This document shows positions 9,146 to 18,279 of a stretch of DNA of 39,899 bases, one piece after another. Source of the DNA: Zoogloeaceae bacterium (GTDB lineage: Bacteria; Pseudomonadota; Gammaproteobacteria; Burkholderiales; Rhodocyclaceae); contig JAISRR010000157.1 of the NCBI GenBank assembly GCA_031273565.1, positions 1 to 39,899 on the forward strand, given 5' to 3'. Below the pieces are notes generated by a model, which saw only the letters and a list, made by a program, of their open reading frames with translations, was not told the origin of the DNA and ran no database searches. The position numbers were made by a program, and so were the translations under genes. Each line of letters opens with the position of its first letter. The first letter of the stretch is position 1.

Positions 9146-10393
9146 TTACGCCCCGTACACCGGGAATTTGCGGCACAAGACGGAGACTTCGCCACGCACC
9201 CGTTCCAACACCGCCTCGTCTTCCGGCGCGTCCAGCACATCGGCAATCAGGTTGGCGATTCTTTCCGCTTCCAGTTCCCGAAAGCCGCGCGTGGTCATCG
9301 CCGGAGAACCGATGCGAATGCCGGAGGTCACAAACGGCTTTTCCGGGTCTTTCGGAATGGCATTCTTGTTGACCGTGATGTGGGCGCGCCCCAATGCGGC
9401 TTCGGCAGCCTTGCCGGTAATCTTTTTGGCGCGCAGGTCGACCAGAAACATATGCGATTCGGTGCCGCCGGAAACAATGCGCAACCCGCGTTCATGCAAG
9501 GCGCGCGCCATGACGCGGGCGTTGTTCAACACCTGCTCCTGCGTCAGCTTGAAGGCGGGCAAAGCGGCTTCCCTGAAACACACCGCCTTGGCGGCGATGA
9601 CGTGTTCAAGCGGGCCGCCTTGCAGGCCGGGAAAGATGGCGGAATTGATCGCCTTCTCGTGTTCGGCCTTCATCAGAATCGCGCCGCCGCGCGGGCCGCG
9701 CAGGGTCTTGTGCGTGGTGGTGGTCACCACATCGGCGTGCGGCACGGGATTCGGGTAATAACCCGCCGCAATCAGCCCGGCGTAGTGCGCCATGTCCACC
9801 CAGAAAATCGCGCCGACCTCTTTGGCGATCCTGGCAAAGCGCGCCCAGTCGATACGCAACGAATAGGCGGAAGCGCCCGCCACGATGATTTTGGGGCTGT
9901 GCTCACGCGCCAGTTTTTCCACCTGCGCGTAATCAATGGCCTCTTTTTCATCCAGACCGTAGGAGACGACATTGAACCATTTGCCGGACAGGTTCAATGC
10001 CATGCCATGCGTGAGGTGGCCGCCTTCGGCGAGGCTCATGCCCATGATGGTGTCGCCGGGCCGGGCGAACGCCATCAGCACGGCCTGATTGGCCTGCGAG
10101 CCGGAATTGGGCTGCACGTTGGCCGCTTCCGCGCCGAACAGCGCCCTCAGGCGGTCAATCGCCAGCTGCTCGACCACATCCACGTATTCGCAACCGCCGT
10201 AATAACGCTTGCCCGGATACCCCTCGGCATACTTGTTGGTCAGTTGCGAGCCTTGCGCCTGCATCACGGCGCAGGAAACATAATTTTCGGAAGCGATCAG
10301 TTCGATATGATCTTCCTGACGGCGATTTTCGGCTTCAATCGCCTTCCACAATTCAGGATCAACCTTGGCCAGAGTGTCTTGAGCGGAAAACAT
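9146..10393 (-). CDS. glyA: Serine hydroxymethyltransferase GlyA
   Basis: This 415-residue, PLP-dependent cytosolic enzyme converts serine and tetrahydrofolate to glycine and 5,10-methylene-tetrahydrofolate. The PLP lysine sits in [15 protein letters not shown]. The family blocks [24 protein letters not shown] and [12 protein letters not shown] are all present. Length is normal. It is the first gene of glyA-nrdR-ribD. The gap to the divergent hotdog gene (10394-10515) holds its promoter; an A-rich stretch GGAAAAGAG lies upstream, but no riboswitch-like structure was seen. Confidence 0.98.
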   Translation of the reverse strand: MFSAQDTLAKVDPELWKAIEAENRRQEDHIELIASENYVSCAVMQAQGSQLTNKYAEGYPGKRYYGGCEYVDVVEQLAIDRLRALFGAEAANVQPNSGSQANQAVLMAFARPGDTIMGMSLAEGGHLTHGMALNLSGKWFNVVSYGLDEKEAIDYAQVEKLAREHSPKIIVAGASAYSLRIDWARFARIAKEVGAIFWVDMAHYAGLIAAGYYPNPVPHADVVTTTTHKTLRGPRGGAILMKAEHEKAINSAIFPGLQGGPLEHVIAAKAVCFREAALPAFKLTQEQVLNNARVMARALHERGLRIVSGGTESHMFLVDLRAKKITGKAAEAALGRAHITVNKNAIPKDPEKPFVTSGIRIGSPAMTTRGFRELEAERIANLIADVLDAPEDEAVLERVRGEVSVLCRKFPVYGA

Positions 10394-10515
10394 GGGGGAG
10401 TTGCTCTCTTGATGTTGGAAAAGAGTGCCGATTTTACAGGGATGCGCCGGGGAAAAGAAGAATAACCGGACACTGCTAAAATATTCGCCCGAAGAAAACT
10501 GACAGGAACCCCGAC

Positions 10516-11004
10516 ATGCAAGCCTTTCAAGACTACTATCCCGACCGCTTCAGCCATTGCTTCGGCTGCGGCAGGAACCACCCGCAGGGCTTGCACCTCA
10601 AGACTTACTGGGACGGCGATGGCACCCTCACCCGCTTCACCCCCCCGGCGCTCTACAGCGGCGGCGTGCCGGAACACGTTTATGGCGGCCTGATTGCCGC
10701 GCTGTTCGACTGCCACGGCACCGCCTCCGCCGCCGCCTTCGCTTATCGCGCCGAAGGCCGGGAAATGGGCGACGGACAGCCCGCCCTTCGCTACGTTACC
10801 GCATCCCTGAAAGTGGATTTTCTGCGCCCTACCCCGCAGCACGTGGAACTCGCCCTGCGCGCTCGCCTCGTCCATCACGAAGGCCGCAAGGTCAGGCTGG
10901 AAATGGATTTAAGCGCGGGCGACAACGTGTGCGCCAAAGGGGAGATGCTGGCCATCCGCTTTGTGGAACGGACTTCGGAAACAGCGGATCCGCCTGCGCC
11001 CTGA
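10516..11004 (+). CDS. Hotdog-fold protein, possible PaaI-type thioesterase
   Basis: The product has 162 residues. The N-terminus contains [14 protein letters not shown], a Cys-rich motif often seen before the hotdog domain in this group. It is followed by the central helix segment [17 protein letters not shown] and a strand-rich half with [11 protein letters not shown]. These fit acyl-CoA thioesterases of the PaaI/YigI type, which act on CoA esters in the cytoplasm. The substrate cannot be told. It is a single gene between divergent glyA and the convergent iron-uptake operon. GACAGGAACCCCGAC precedes the ATG, so the ribosome site is moderate. Confidence 0.8.
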   Translation: MQAFQDYYPDRFSHCFGCGRNHPQGLHLKTYWDGDGTLTRFTPPALYSGGVPEHVYGGLIAALFDCHGTASAAAFAYRAEGREMGDGQPALRYVTASLKVDFLRPTPQHVELALRARLVHHEGRKVRLEMDLSAGDNVCAKGEMLAIRFVERTSETADPPAP

Positions 11005-11087
11005 AATTCCAGACGTCACCGGTAAAAGGAACGCAGCCATTGATTGAACAGGGCGCGCGTAAAACGCACCGCCGGGTTACGCCTGAC

Positions 11088-12512
11088 TCACCACACAAAA
11101 AACGCCAGCCCCCACGACCCCGCCATCAACGCTACCGGTAAGGTCATGGCAAGCCACGCGCCACTTCGTCTCACCAGATGCTCCCCCTCCGCTTGCCGCA
11201 CCAGGGCAAACGCAAGCCAGAGCGACAAGCCAAGGCCAAGGCCCAGCAAGGCAAAGCGCACATACGGCAGCCAGAGCAGCAATAAATGTTCCCCTCGCAA
11301 CTGGGTCACCGTAATCATGGTGAGGCCGAGCACGACGCTGACCGCGCCCAATGGCGCGAGCGTCAGCGCAAAGCGTTGCCAGTTCAGCGCGGGATGGCGC
11401 AGCAGGCGCGCGGCAAGGAGGGGGCCGACAATGAGCAGCAAGCCCAGCAACACACCGCCCCCCACCAGATAGGCCAACACCAGAATGCCATCCAGCCAGG
11501 TAAAGGCGTCGTTCACTTCCGGGTAGTGGGTGAGCAACCACCAGGGCGCGTCGGCGTTCAGCAGGGCGTAGTATTCATGCTCGACCAGCCAGGTCGCCAA
11601 CGTCATTTTAAGGCGCAGAAACCACGGGCTGACCGTCCATTGGAAGGCCGCCGTGGCGATGCCGAGGATGCCAAAAATCAGGGTGAAGGCATCGGTCGTG
11701 CGCGCCGGGATGTCAAGACGCAGGATTTCCAAAAAGGGCGAGCGCCCCGCAAGCCGAACCGCGCCGCGTTGTCCGGCGCAGCGGGCGCAGGCGTGGCAGT
11801 CCGAGGCGCTGACCATGCGCCGCACGTCGACCAGAGGCGGACAGTTGAAGGGTTGCTCCGTCTGGGCTTTATCCCACTTTGCCCGGTCAACCCGGTAATG
11901 CAGGGGCGCAATTTTGGCAAGCACGGCGAAGACGCCGGAAGCCGGGCACAGGTAACGGCACCAGACGCGTTTGTCGTGACCATAGGCAAAGCCGATGATC
12001 ACGGCGACAATCGTGGAACCGCCCAGCACCAGCAGGGCGGATTCCGCATATTGGTAGACGCTGGTGAGTTGCCCGTAAACCGTGGTGGCGACAAAGGCGA
12101 AGAACGGCCAAAAGTGCCATTTGATCCAGGCTGGCGCGGCTTTTCCACGTCCGTGACGGCTCGCCAATTCAGATAAAAATCCTTCCGGGCAAAAGAGTCC
12201 GCACCAGACCCGCCCCAGTCCGACGGTTGCCAGCATCACGCCCGGCCACCACAGCCCCCAGAATACGAATTGGGCGAACAGGCGCAGATTGTTCCAGATG
12301 TGCGCGTCGCTGGGCGGCAGGGGCAGAAAAACGGGCAGGATCAGGAGCGCACTGTAAAACAGGACAACGCTCCATTGCAGCAGGGCGATGTGTTGGCGAT
12401 GACGACGCAACCAAAGCCCCACCCTTTCCAGCCCGCCAGACCGGAAAGGCAAGGCAGGGCGGGATGCGGGTGAGGCAGGCGGGTGAAACCTGAGTGGGAA
12501 TTCCGTGTTCAT
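11088..12512 (-). CDS. Polyferredoxin-like membrane protein of the FTR1/P19 iron operon
   Basis: The start chosen is the ATG at 12512, which overlaps the FTR1 stop (ATGA) with AGAGGAGG just upstream. A longer frame upstream is not needed. The 474-residue protein has about eight hydrophobic helices. NapH/CcoG-like cysteine motifs (VWCGLFCPEG and VWCRYLCPASG) lie in the first half, and a cytoplasmic Cys cluster (SDCHACARCAG) lies before the second half. The last cluster lacks the usual closing CP of a full [4Fe-4S] site. In related operons this protein is thought to pass electrons across the membrane to reduce ferric iron for uptake; the role here is inferred. It is the last gene of the operon. 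Confidence 0.8.
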   Translation of the reverse strand: MNTEFPLRFHPPASPASRPALPFRSGGLERVGLWLRRHRQHIALLQWSVVLFYSALLILPVFLPLPPSDAHIWNNLRLFAQFVFWGLWWPGVMLATVGLGRVWCGLFCPEGFLSELASRHGRGKAAPAWIKWHFWPFFAFVATTVYGQLTSVYQYAESALLVLGGSTIVAVIIGFAYGHDKRVWCRYLCPASGVFAVLAKIAPLHYRVDRAKWDKAQTEQPFNCPPLVDVRRMVSASDCHACARCAGQRGAVRLAGRSPFLEILRLDIPARTTDAFTLIFGILGIATAAFQWTVSPWFLRLKMTLATWLVEHEYYALLNADAPWWLLTHYPEVNDAFTWLDGILVLAYLVGGGVLLGLLLIVGPLLAARLLRHPALNWQRFALTLAPLGAVSVVLGLTMITVTQLRGEHLLLLWLPYVRFALLGLGLGLSLWLAFALVRQAEGEHLVRRSGAWLAMTLPVALMAGSWGLAFFVW

Positions 12513-13321
12513 CCTCCTCTTTTTTGCCGCCCGAAAACCACGAAAGGCAGCAGCACCAGCACCCAGTAGGCGAGCCATATCAGCAGGGCGGAGAGCGCGG
12601 GACGCGCCCGATACCCGGCGAAATCGGCGCACACACGACCGAACCCGGCGTTATCGTCCAGAAGCGCGGACGTATCCCAGACCGGGTCCATCAGCGCCGG
12701 CAGCCAGTCCATGCCGATCATGCGGTCGCTCGCGGCGACCAGCATGGATGAAGCCAGCACCAGAAGCAGAAACGAAGACAGGCTCAACAACCGTCCAATG
12801 GGCAACCACGCCAGACTTTTGGCCGCCGCCCAGGCCGTGAGGATGGCAACGGCAAAGCCGCCTGCCGCGCCGGAAACGAGCGCGGAAACTTCGCCGCCCA
12901 TCGCCAGCCCATAGAGGAAAATCACGGTCTCCGCGCCCTCGCGGGCCACCGCCAGCGCGGCGACGATGATGATGCCCCATTGCCCCTGTTGCGTGCGCGC
13001 TTCGGCCAACTGCGTTTCCAGATTTGCCTTCAGCTTGCGACCATGCTTCTTCATCCAGAACACCATTTGCACGATCAGCACGGTGGCAAGCGCCATGGCG
13101 ACAATCTGGAAAATTTCCAGCGCATTGCCGGTCAGTTCATCCTGCGCATGCAGGATGCCCCACCCAAGCGCCAGCGCCAGCACGACGCCGCCCGCCACGC
13201 CGACGAACAGGGCGCGCAACCCGCGCCGGTCACCGTCGGCTTTCAGCCAGGCGTAGAGGATGCCGATAATCAGCAGGGCTTCCAGGCTTTCGCGCCAGAC
13301 GACAAAAAAAGCGTTGAGCAT
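12509..13321 (-). CDS. FTR1-family iron permease
   Basis: The 270-residue protein has about seven transmembrane helices and moves iron across the inner membrane. The two family signature motifs are present: RESLEALLIIG at residues 10-20 (a Ser variant of REGLE) and AREGAETVIFLYG in the middle. Acidic Glu residues in these motifs bind iron in the family. It lies 9 bases after the cupredoxin-like gene and overlaps the polyferredoxin start. Neighbours place it with the P19/FetM-type systems rather than with EfeUOB, since no EfeO or EfeB is present. Confidence 0.93.
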   Translation of the reverse strand: MLNAFFVVWRESLEALLIIGILYAWLKADGDRRGLRALFVGVAGGVVLALALGWGILHAQDELTGNALEIFQIVAMALATVLIVQMVFWMKKHGRKLKANLETQLAEARTQQGQWGIIIVAALAVAREGAETVIFLYGLAMGGEVSALVSGAAGGFAVAILTAWAAAKSLAWLPIGRLLSLSSFLLLVLASSMLVAASDRMIGMDWLPALMDPVWDTSALLDDNAGFGRVCADFAGYRARPALSALLIWLAYWVLVLLPFVVFGRQKRGG

Positions 13322-13330
13322 GACGCGTTC

Positions 13331-13666
13331 CTATTTGGCGACGATGCGGCCCTGGGCCGTTTCGGCATGAAAGTCATCAAAAAAAGGATAGCTGCCCGGT
13401 TTCAGGGGATGAAACACCAGTGTGCGGGTCACCCCCGGCGCAAGCACGCTTTCCTTGCGCAGTTCCAGGCTCTCAAACTCTGCCGCGCCCGGCCCTTCGT
13501 TGCGGATTTCCAGCCGGAAACGGGTATTCGCGGGCACTTCCAGCGTCGCGGGAAACAGGCGACCCTGTTTCATGAGCAGCTTGAAAGTCGGCATGTCGTC
13601 CGCCGCCTGCGCACAGGTCGCGAACACGGCAAAACCGCAGAACAAAAGCGCAAACAGAGTTTTCAT
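13331..13666 (-). CDS. Secreted cupredoxin-like protein of the iron-uptake operon
   Basis: The 111-residue product has a cleavable signal ending near CAQA-ADD (about residue 22), so it is probably periplasmic. The remaining part is a single small beta-sandwich of the EfeO-type cupredoxin family, with PANTRFRLEIRNEGPG and PGSYPFFDDFH. The Cys of a type 1 copper site is absent from the C-terminal loop; the visible candidate metal ligands are acidic residues and His in FFDDFHAE. It lies 12 bases after the P19 gene and 9 before FTR1. It may bind iron or copper for delivery to the permease (inference). Confidence 0.85.
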   Translation of the reverse strand: MKTLFALLFCGFAVFATCAQAADDMPTFKLLMKQGRLFPATLEVPANTRFRLEIRNEGPGAAEFESLELRKESVLAPGVTRTLVFHPLKPGSYPFFDDFHAETAQGRIVAK

Positions 13667-13678
13667 GCCGCCCCCTTA

Positions 13679-14236
13679 TCAGTAACCGCCTTTTTTGCCG
13701 ATGCCCGCGTAAGTGAATTCATACTCCACGACAAAGGTCTTGAACCACTCGCCCACACCGGTTTCGCGGTCCGTATGGCGGCCAAAATGGGAATGCTCGT
13801 TCGGCGGCGAAATGGTGTACTTCACCTTGTACTTGCCAGGGCCGGACAGCTTGACGTTATCCCCATAGTGCGGGCCGTCGTTGGCGACCATGGGCATGAA
13901 CTCGCCCTTCAGCTTGAAATCGCTGCCAACCTTGCTGATTTCGTATTTGATGTCGAGATAAGGCACCCAGGCGCCTTCTTCGAAACCATTGGCGTTATCG
14001 GCCAGAGCGTGAATGTCGGCTTCGATGTGAATGTCGGATTCGGCAGCCTTTTTCATCAGGCCGGCCGGCGCCATTTCGATGGGTTGCAGATAGACGGCGG
14101 CGATTTCCAGCCCCGACTTTTTCTGCGGCTCCCCGATCGGATATTCGAGCGCGCTGACCGCGGAAGAAAACGCGGCCGCCGTGACAAAAGCGGCGGCAAT
14201 GAGGGTAGATGCAACGGTTTTACGGGTAGACAGCAT
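13679..14236 (-). CDS. Periplasmic iron-binding protein, P19/FetP family
   Basis: Start chosen at the ATG 14236 because AAGGAG lies 6-7 bases upstream; a longer frame is possible. The 185-residue product has a signal peptide (cleaved near VSA-LEY, about residue 30). It shows the P19/Tpd features: LEYPIGEPQKKSGLEIAAVYL at the mature N-terminus, the Met-rich turn KGEFMPMVANDGPHYGDN, and HSHFGRHTDRETGVG. Proteins of this family bind copper and iron at a dimer interface and feed an FTR1-type permease. It is first in a four-gene operon with a Fur-like promoter, which fits iron-starvation control. Confidence 0.93.
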   Translation of the reverse strand: MLSTRKTVASTLIAAAFVTAAAFSSAVSALEYPIGEPQKKSGLEIAAVYLQPIEMAPAGLMKKAAESDIHIEADIHALADNANGFEEGAWVPYLDIKYEISKVGSDFKLKGEFMPMVANDGPHYGDNVKLSGPGKYKVKYTISPPNEHSHFGRHTDRETGVGEWFKTFVVEYEFTYAGIGKKGGY

Positions 14237-14327
14237 GGAGGCTCCTTGGCAGATGAACGAAAAACGAGTGAAAAATGGAAACGGCAAGACACGAGCAAAA
14301 TGACAAACGTATTTTCGCCGTTATCTT

Positions 14328-14386
14328 TGAGACTCGTTATCAAACGATAACAGTTCTCATTTTATAGCCGAATGCGTTGATGTCAA
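14328..14386 (-). promoter_or_regulatory. Promoter of the P19-FTR1 operon with two Fur-like boxes
   Basis: On the minus strand TTGACA (14381-14386) and TAAAAT (14359-14364) are 16 bases apart, a near-consensus sigma-70 promoter. Directly downstream lie TGAGAACTGTTATCG (14345-14359) and TGATAACGAGTCTCA (14328-14342). Each matches 10-11 of 14 positions of the 7-1-7 Fur motif TGATAAT-N-ATTATCA. The first box abuts the -10 element. Iron-bound Fur would therefore block the start site, as expected for iron-uptake genes. The P19 ATG follows about 90 bases later. Confidence 0.7.
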
Positions 14387-14491
14387 GACCTTTAGACCGG
14401 ATCGCCAGGGCAATCGCATTTGACTGACTCCGAGGCCCTGTCCGCAAACACCGTCATTCCCCTGCAAGAGAATGACGGCAGGCAGAGCGGG

Positions 14492-14556
14492 ATCGAAGAA
14501 ACCGCCGTTTGTTTAACATGCGGCGCTTTCGGAGAAAGCGCCCTACCTGAACCCGC
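14492..14556. repeat. Dispersed hairpin element (CCCTACCT-ended), copy 1
   Basis: The segment runs from GCAGAGCGGGATCGAAGAAACCGCC through GTTTGTTTAACATGC to a 9-bp hairpin, GGCGCTTTC-GGA-GAAAGCGCC (14522-14542), and ends CTACCTGAACCCG. Its left half matches, in reverse complement, the degenerate unit near 24543-24582. The architecture is shared with the copies at 24469-24534 and 39072-39137. Together with the inverted repeat at 14572-14635 it fills much of the 590-base gap between the P19 gene and nadK. The rest (14636-14827) shows only low-complexity text such as CCTGATACCTGACCTCTGATG-like repeats, with no gene. Confidence 0.75.
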
Positions 14557-14571
14557 TCAGGCTGCGATTCC

Positions 14572-14635
14572 GGGAGCGCGGGGCACCAGCCCCGCATGGT
14601 TCATGGATGAAGCGGGGCTGGTGCCCCGCACTCCC
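14572..14635. repeat. Large near-perfect inverted repeat (24-base arms)
   Basis: The left arm at 14572-14595 and the right arm at 14612-14635 are reverse complements with a single difference (GGGAGC against GGGAGT). They are separated by a 16-base loop (14596-14611). Both carry GCGGGGC around CACCAG/CTGGTG. No T-run follows in either direction, so it is not a standard terminator. It lies between the Fur-controlled promoter and nadK, next to a dispersed hairpin element, and resembles a small mobile or REP-like palindrome. Confidence 0.9.
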
Positions 14636-14827
14636 AGGAGGCATTCGCGCCGTTGGTCGACGCGTTCGACTTTTTGGCGTGAAGCACCGCAAACGATACC
14701 GCCACCTCATCAACCGCTGATGGCCAACGCGTTTCCTCAAAAGCTGACGACATCTGCGTGTGCGATTGCCCTGCATGAATGACTGATACCTGACCTCTGA
14801 TGCCTGATTTATGCTTAAATGTCGCCC

Positions 14828-15754
14828 ATGAATTTCCCAATCCACGCCATCCGTCAGCCGCGCACCATCGCCATCATCGGCAAGTATCAGAGCCGCAAGG
14901 CGAGCGATGCCGTGATTGCCCTGGCCGGGTATTTGCAGGATCGCGGGGTATCGGTGTTCATTGAGCGCGAAACCGCCGAGAACATGGGACGGCCCGACGA
15001 ACTCTCGCGCTGGATGGTATGCGGTTTCATGGACATCGGGGCGCACGCCGACATGGCCATCGTGGTGGGCGGCGACGGCACCATGTTGAACGCGGCGCGT
15101 CGCCTCGCGCGCTATAACGTGCCGCTGGTCGGCGTGAATCAGGGGCGTCTGGGTTTTATGACCGATATTGCCCGCAAGGACTTGCTGGCGGCGATGGATT
15201 TGTTGCTGGATGGTCAGTTCAAGCCGGAATCGCGCATGTTGCTGGATGCCGAAATCATCCGCTCGCATCGCGCCATCGCCACCAACCTCGCCCTGAACGA
15301 CATCGTGATCGACAAGGGCGCAATCGGACGCATGATTGAATACGAGCTGTTTATCAACAGCGAATTCATTTCCAAACAGCGCGCCGATGGTCTCATCATC
15401 TCCACGCCCACCGGCTCCACCGCCTACGCGCTTTCCGCAGGCGGGCCGATTCTGCATCCGGCGCTGACCGGCATCGCGCTCGTCCCCCTTTGCCCGCACG
15501 CGCTCACCAACCGGCCTGTGCTGGTCGACGACCATGTGGAAATCGAAGTCATCGTCACCCATGCCGACGATGCCCGCGTGCACTTCGATGGTCAGGTAAC
15601 GCTGAATCTCAATCGCAACGACACCATCCGTCTGCACCGCTCCGAATACTCAATCTGTTTCCTGCATCCGCCCGGTTACAGCTACTTCGCCATGTTGCGG
15701 CAAAAGCTCCATTGGGGCGAACGTCCCACCGATAACGACGGGTCGCAACTCTAA
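14828..15754 (+). CDS. nadK: NAD kinase NadK
   Basis: The 308-residue enzyme phosphorylates NAD to NADP. It shows the kinase motif [15 protein letters not shown] (about residues 77-91), the second nucleotide motif LALNDIVID (Asp where E. coli has Glu, a change I recall from other betaproteobacterial NadK proteins), and the glycine-rich [15 protein letters not shown]. Two ATGs, at 14819 and 14828, precede the conserved IAIIGKYQS. The second was chosen on alignment with family N-termini; neither has a good ribosome site. The recN start follows 7 bases after the stop, a common betaproteobacterial and gammaproteobacterial pair. Confidence 0.96.
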   Translation: MNFPIHAIRQPRTIAIIGKYQSRKASDAVIALAGYLQDRGVSVFIERETAENMGRPDELSRWMVCGFMDIGAHADMAIVVGGDGTMLNAARRLARYNVPLVGVNQGRLGFMTDIARKDLLAAMDLLLDGQFKPESRMLLDAEIIRSHRAIATNLALNDIVIDKGAIGRMIEYELFINSEFISKQRADGLIISTPTGSTAYALSAGGPILHPALTGIALVPLCPHALTNRPVLVDDHVEIEVIVTHADDARVHFDGQVTLNLNRNDTIRLHRSEYSICFLHPPGYSYFAMLRQKLHWGERPTDNDGSQL

Positions 15755-15761
15755 GGCCGCC

Positions 15762-17429
15762 ATGCTGCTCAGCTTGTCCATCCGTGATTTTGTCATCGTC
15801 GACCGTCTGGAACTGGAATTCGACACGGGATTCGGCACACTCACCGGCGAAACCGGCGCGGGCAAATCCATCCTGATCGACGCCCTCGCCCTCGCTCTGG
15901 GCGAACGCGCCGACCCCGGCGTGGTGCGCGTCGGCAAGGAAAAAGCCGAAGTCGCCGCGACCTTCGATCTGGCGCGTCTGCCCGCCGTAAGCGCGTGGCT
16001 CGCCGCGCAAGACCTGTCGGTGGAAGACGAAGCCGCTCCCGAACTCATCCTGCGCCGGGTGGTGGAAGCGGGCGGGCGTTCCCGCGCCTACATCAATGGC
16101 AGCGCCGCCACCGTGCAACAATTGCGCGAAGTGGGCGAATTTCTGGTCGACATCCACGGTCAGCACGCGCACCAGTCGCTCCTGCGCGCCGACGCGCAGC
16201 GCGAACTGCTGGATACGCACGGCGGCCTGAACGAACTGGCGAAAGAAGTCGCGGCAGCCTGGAAAACATGGCGCGACCTCGCCAAAACGCTCGCCGCCGC
16301 CGAAGCGGGAAGCGCCGCCAGCCTACAGGAACGCGACATGCTGGCGTGGCAACTGAAAGAACTCGAAGAACTGGATTTTCAACCCGCCGAATGGCCGGAA
16401 CTGGAAGCGGAACAGCGCCGCCTCGCACACGCCGCCAGCCTGATCGAAGGCGCGCAATTCGCGCTCGCGGCGCTTTCCGAAGGCGAAGGCGCGTGCGAAT
16501 CCCTGCTGAATCGCGCCAGCGAACGCCTCGCCGACATGGCGCAAGTCGACGCGGAACTGGCGGAAGGCAGCGCCATCCTGCACTCCGCCCAGGCCGAAAT
16601 TTCCGAAGTCATTTCCCTCCTGCGTCGCTACGCCGACCGGATGGAACAAGACCCGGAGCGCCTGCGTGCAATCGAGGCGCGGCAGGAAAGCATCCTGACG
16701 CTCGCCCGCAAGCATCGCGTGCAACCCGATGACCTGCCCGACCTGCTGATTCGCCTGCGGCAACGCCACGCGGAACTGGAAGCCGTAGCGGACGTGGAGG
16801 CGCTTGGCGCGCGCACGGAAACGGCGCGAAAAACCTACGCCGACCTCGCCGCCCGGCTTTCCGCCGGACGCCGGAAAACCGCCGCCAGCCTGGGGGCTGC
16901 CGTCAGCGAACAGATGCGGCAACTGGCGCTGGCCTCCGGGCGTTTCGAAGTCGCCCTGACGGAATTGAAAGAAGGTTCCGCCAATGGCGGCGAACAGGTG
17001 GAATTTCGCATCGCCGGTCTTGCCGCCAATGAAGCGCGGCCTTTGGCGAAAGTCGCCTCCGGCGGCGAACTTTCCCGCATCAGTCTGGCCTTGCAGGTGG
17101 TCGCCTCGCAAACCGCGCGCGTTCCCACCCTGATTTTCGACGAAGTGGACGTGGGCATCGGCGGCGGCGTCGCCGAAATTGTCGGTCGTCTGCTGCATCA
17201 ACTGGGCGAAACGCGGCAGGTGCTCTGCGTCACCCACCTGCCCCAGGTTGCCGCCCGCGCCGACTGGCACTGGCAGGTGAGCAAATCCGTTGAGAACAAT
17301 GGTGTCAGCAGCCACATCGCTGCGCTCGACGCCGAAGGCCGGGTAGAAGAAGTCGCCCGCATGCTGGGCGGCGTTGAACTCACCGCCACAACCCGGCAAC
17401 ACGCGAGAGAATTGTTACAAATCCTGTAA
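15762..17429 (+). CDS. recN: DNA repair protein RecN
   Basis: The 555-residue SMC-like ATPase acts in double-strand break repair. The N-terminal Walker A is GETGAGKSILIDAL (about 29-42). Long coiled-coil arms span about 160-370. The signature ASGGELSRISLAL and Walker B LIFDEVDVGIGGG are at about 430-475, followed by the H-loop-containing VTHLPQVAA. Length is typical. It is co-transcribed with nadK. No LexA-type box was seen in front of recN itself. Confidence 0.97.
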   Translation: MLLSLSIRDFVIVDRLELEFDTGFGTLTGETGAGKSILIDALALALGERADPGVVRVGKEKAEVAATFDLARLPAVSAWLAAQDLSVEDEAAPELILRRVVEAGGRSRAYINGSAATVQQLREVGEFLVDIHGQHAHQSLLRADAQRELLDTHGGLNELAKEVAAAWKTWRDLAKTLAAAEAGSAASLQERDMLAWQLKELEELDFQPAEWPELEAEQRRLAHAASLIEGAQFALAALSEGEGACESLLNRASERLADMAQVDAELAEGSAILHSAQAEISEVISLLRRYADRMEQDPERLRAIEARQESILTLARKHRVQPDDLPDLLIRLRQRHAELEAVADVEALGARTETARKTYADLAARLSAGRRKTAASLGAAVSEQMRQLALASGRFEVALTELKEGSANGGEQVEFRIAGLAANEARPLAKVASGGELSRISLALQVVASQTARVPTLIFDEVDVGIGGGVAEIVGRLLHQLGETRQVLCVTHLPQVAARADWHWQVSKSVENNGVSSHIAALDAEGRVEEVARMLGGVELTATTRQHARELLQIL

Positions 17430-17484
17430 GTCAGCGGGAATTTTGTCTAAAATCAGGGCATAACTTTCTCATCGCATATTCGCC

Positions 17485-18237
17485 ATGCTCTCCTCTGTCG
17501 CCGGTAACGGCCTTTTCGATTATTCCTCGTACTACGCGCAAGGCGCGGAGCGGAGGAATGCTGGCGCGGATTCAACCCCCCCCGCCGCGCAGGAAAAGGA
17601 TGAAACAGACGCCGCCGATGTCGGCAGCGGGCAGAACAGCACGGCCAGAAAACCCAATGGCGAACCACTGACCGAAAGCGATCAGGCTCAGATTCGGGAA
17701 CTCGAAAGCATCGACCGCAAAGTCCGCCAGCATGAACAGGCGCACATGGCGGCGGGCGGCGCTCTGGTCACTTCCAGCGCCAGCTACTCCTACACCGAAG
17801 GGCCGGATGGCAAACGCTACGCGACCGGCGGCGAAGTCGGCATCGACACCTCTCCAGGCCGCACGCCGGAAGAAACCCTCACCCGCGCCCGGCAGATTCG
17901 CAGCGCCGCCCTTGCGCCCGCCGACCCTTCGCCGCAAGACCGCAGCGTCGCCGCCGCCGCCAGCCAGATGGAAATGCAGGCCTTGCAGGAAATCGCCCAA
18001 CAACAACAGGAAGCGGCCCGGGGCGAAGGCGAAGACGCCGACCTCCCCGCCGAAGCCGGCAGCGCGACCCACGACAGCGGCATCGGCAAATCGGGGCGTG
18101 GCGAGGCCGCGATACAAGCCTACCAAAGCATGATGTTCGGCGCGATACAGGACACACCACAAGGCGAACCGGAAACACGCGGCGGATTTGCCAACGGGTT
18201 TGGAAAATCCGGCGCTTTCGTTTCCGCCTACGCCTGA
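17485..18237 (+). CDS. Putative metalloprotease of the SprA-related (CJM1_0395) family
   Basis: The product has 250 residues. The central part carries HEQAH within VRQHEQAHMAAGG, an HExxH-type zinc motif. It is followed by YSYTEGPDGKRYATGGEVGID, the conserved core of the SprA-related family. The N-terminal 60 residues are Ala/Asp/Glu-rich and disordered, and the C-terminal third is Gln/Ala-rich. There is no signal peptide, so its location is unclear. It starts 55 bases after recN and may share its transcript. Activity has not, to my knowledge, been shown for this family, so 'protease' rests on the motif. Confidence 0.85.
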   Translation: MLSSVAGNGLFDYSSYYAQGAERRNAGADSTPPAAQEKDETDAADVGSGQNSTARKPNGEPLTESDQAQIRELESIDRKVRQHEQAHMAAGGALVTSSASYSYTEGPDGKRYATGGEVGIDTSPGRTPEETLTRARQIRSAALAPADPSPQDRSVAAAASQMEMQALQEIAQQQQEAARGEGEDADLPAEAGSATHDSGIGKSGRGEAAIQAYQSMMFGAIQDTPQGEPETRGGFANGFGKSGAFVSAYA

Positions 18238-18279
18238 TAACGCAACGCCATCACTCCTTCACCCTCTCCGGCGTCACCG

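Noticed and set aside
10394-10515. Glycine riboswitch before glyA
   Set aside because: No paired glycine-aptamer-like core could be seen in this short gap.
12980-14350. Plus-strand open frame of 456 codons
   Set aside because: Antisense to the FTR1, cupredoxin-like and P19 genes; composition typical of a shadow frame.
14420-14782. 120-codon frame before nadK
   Set aside because: It runs through the hairpin element and the large palindrome and shows no protein-like pattern.
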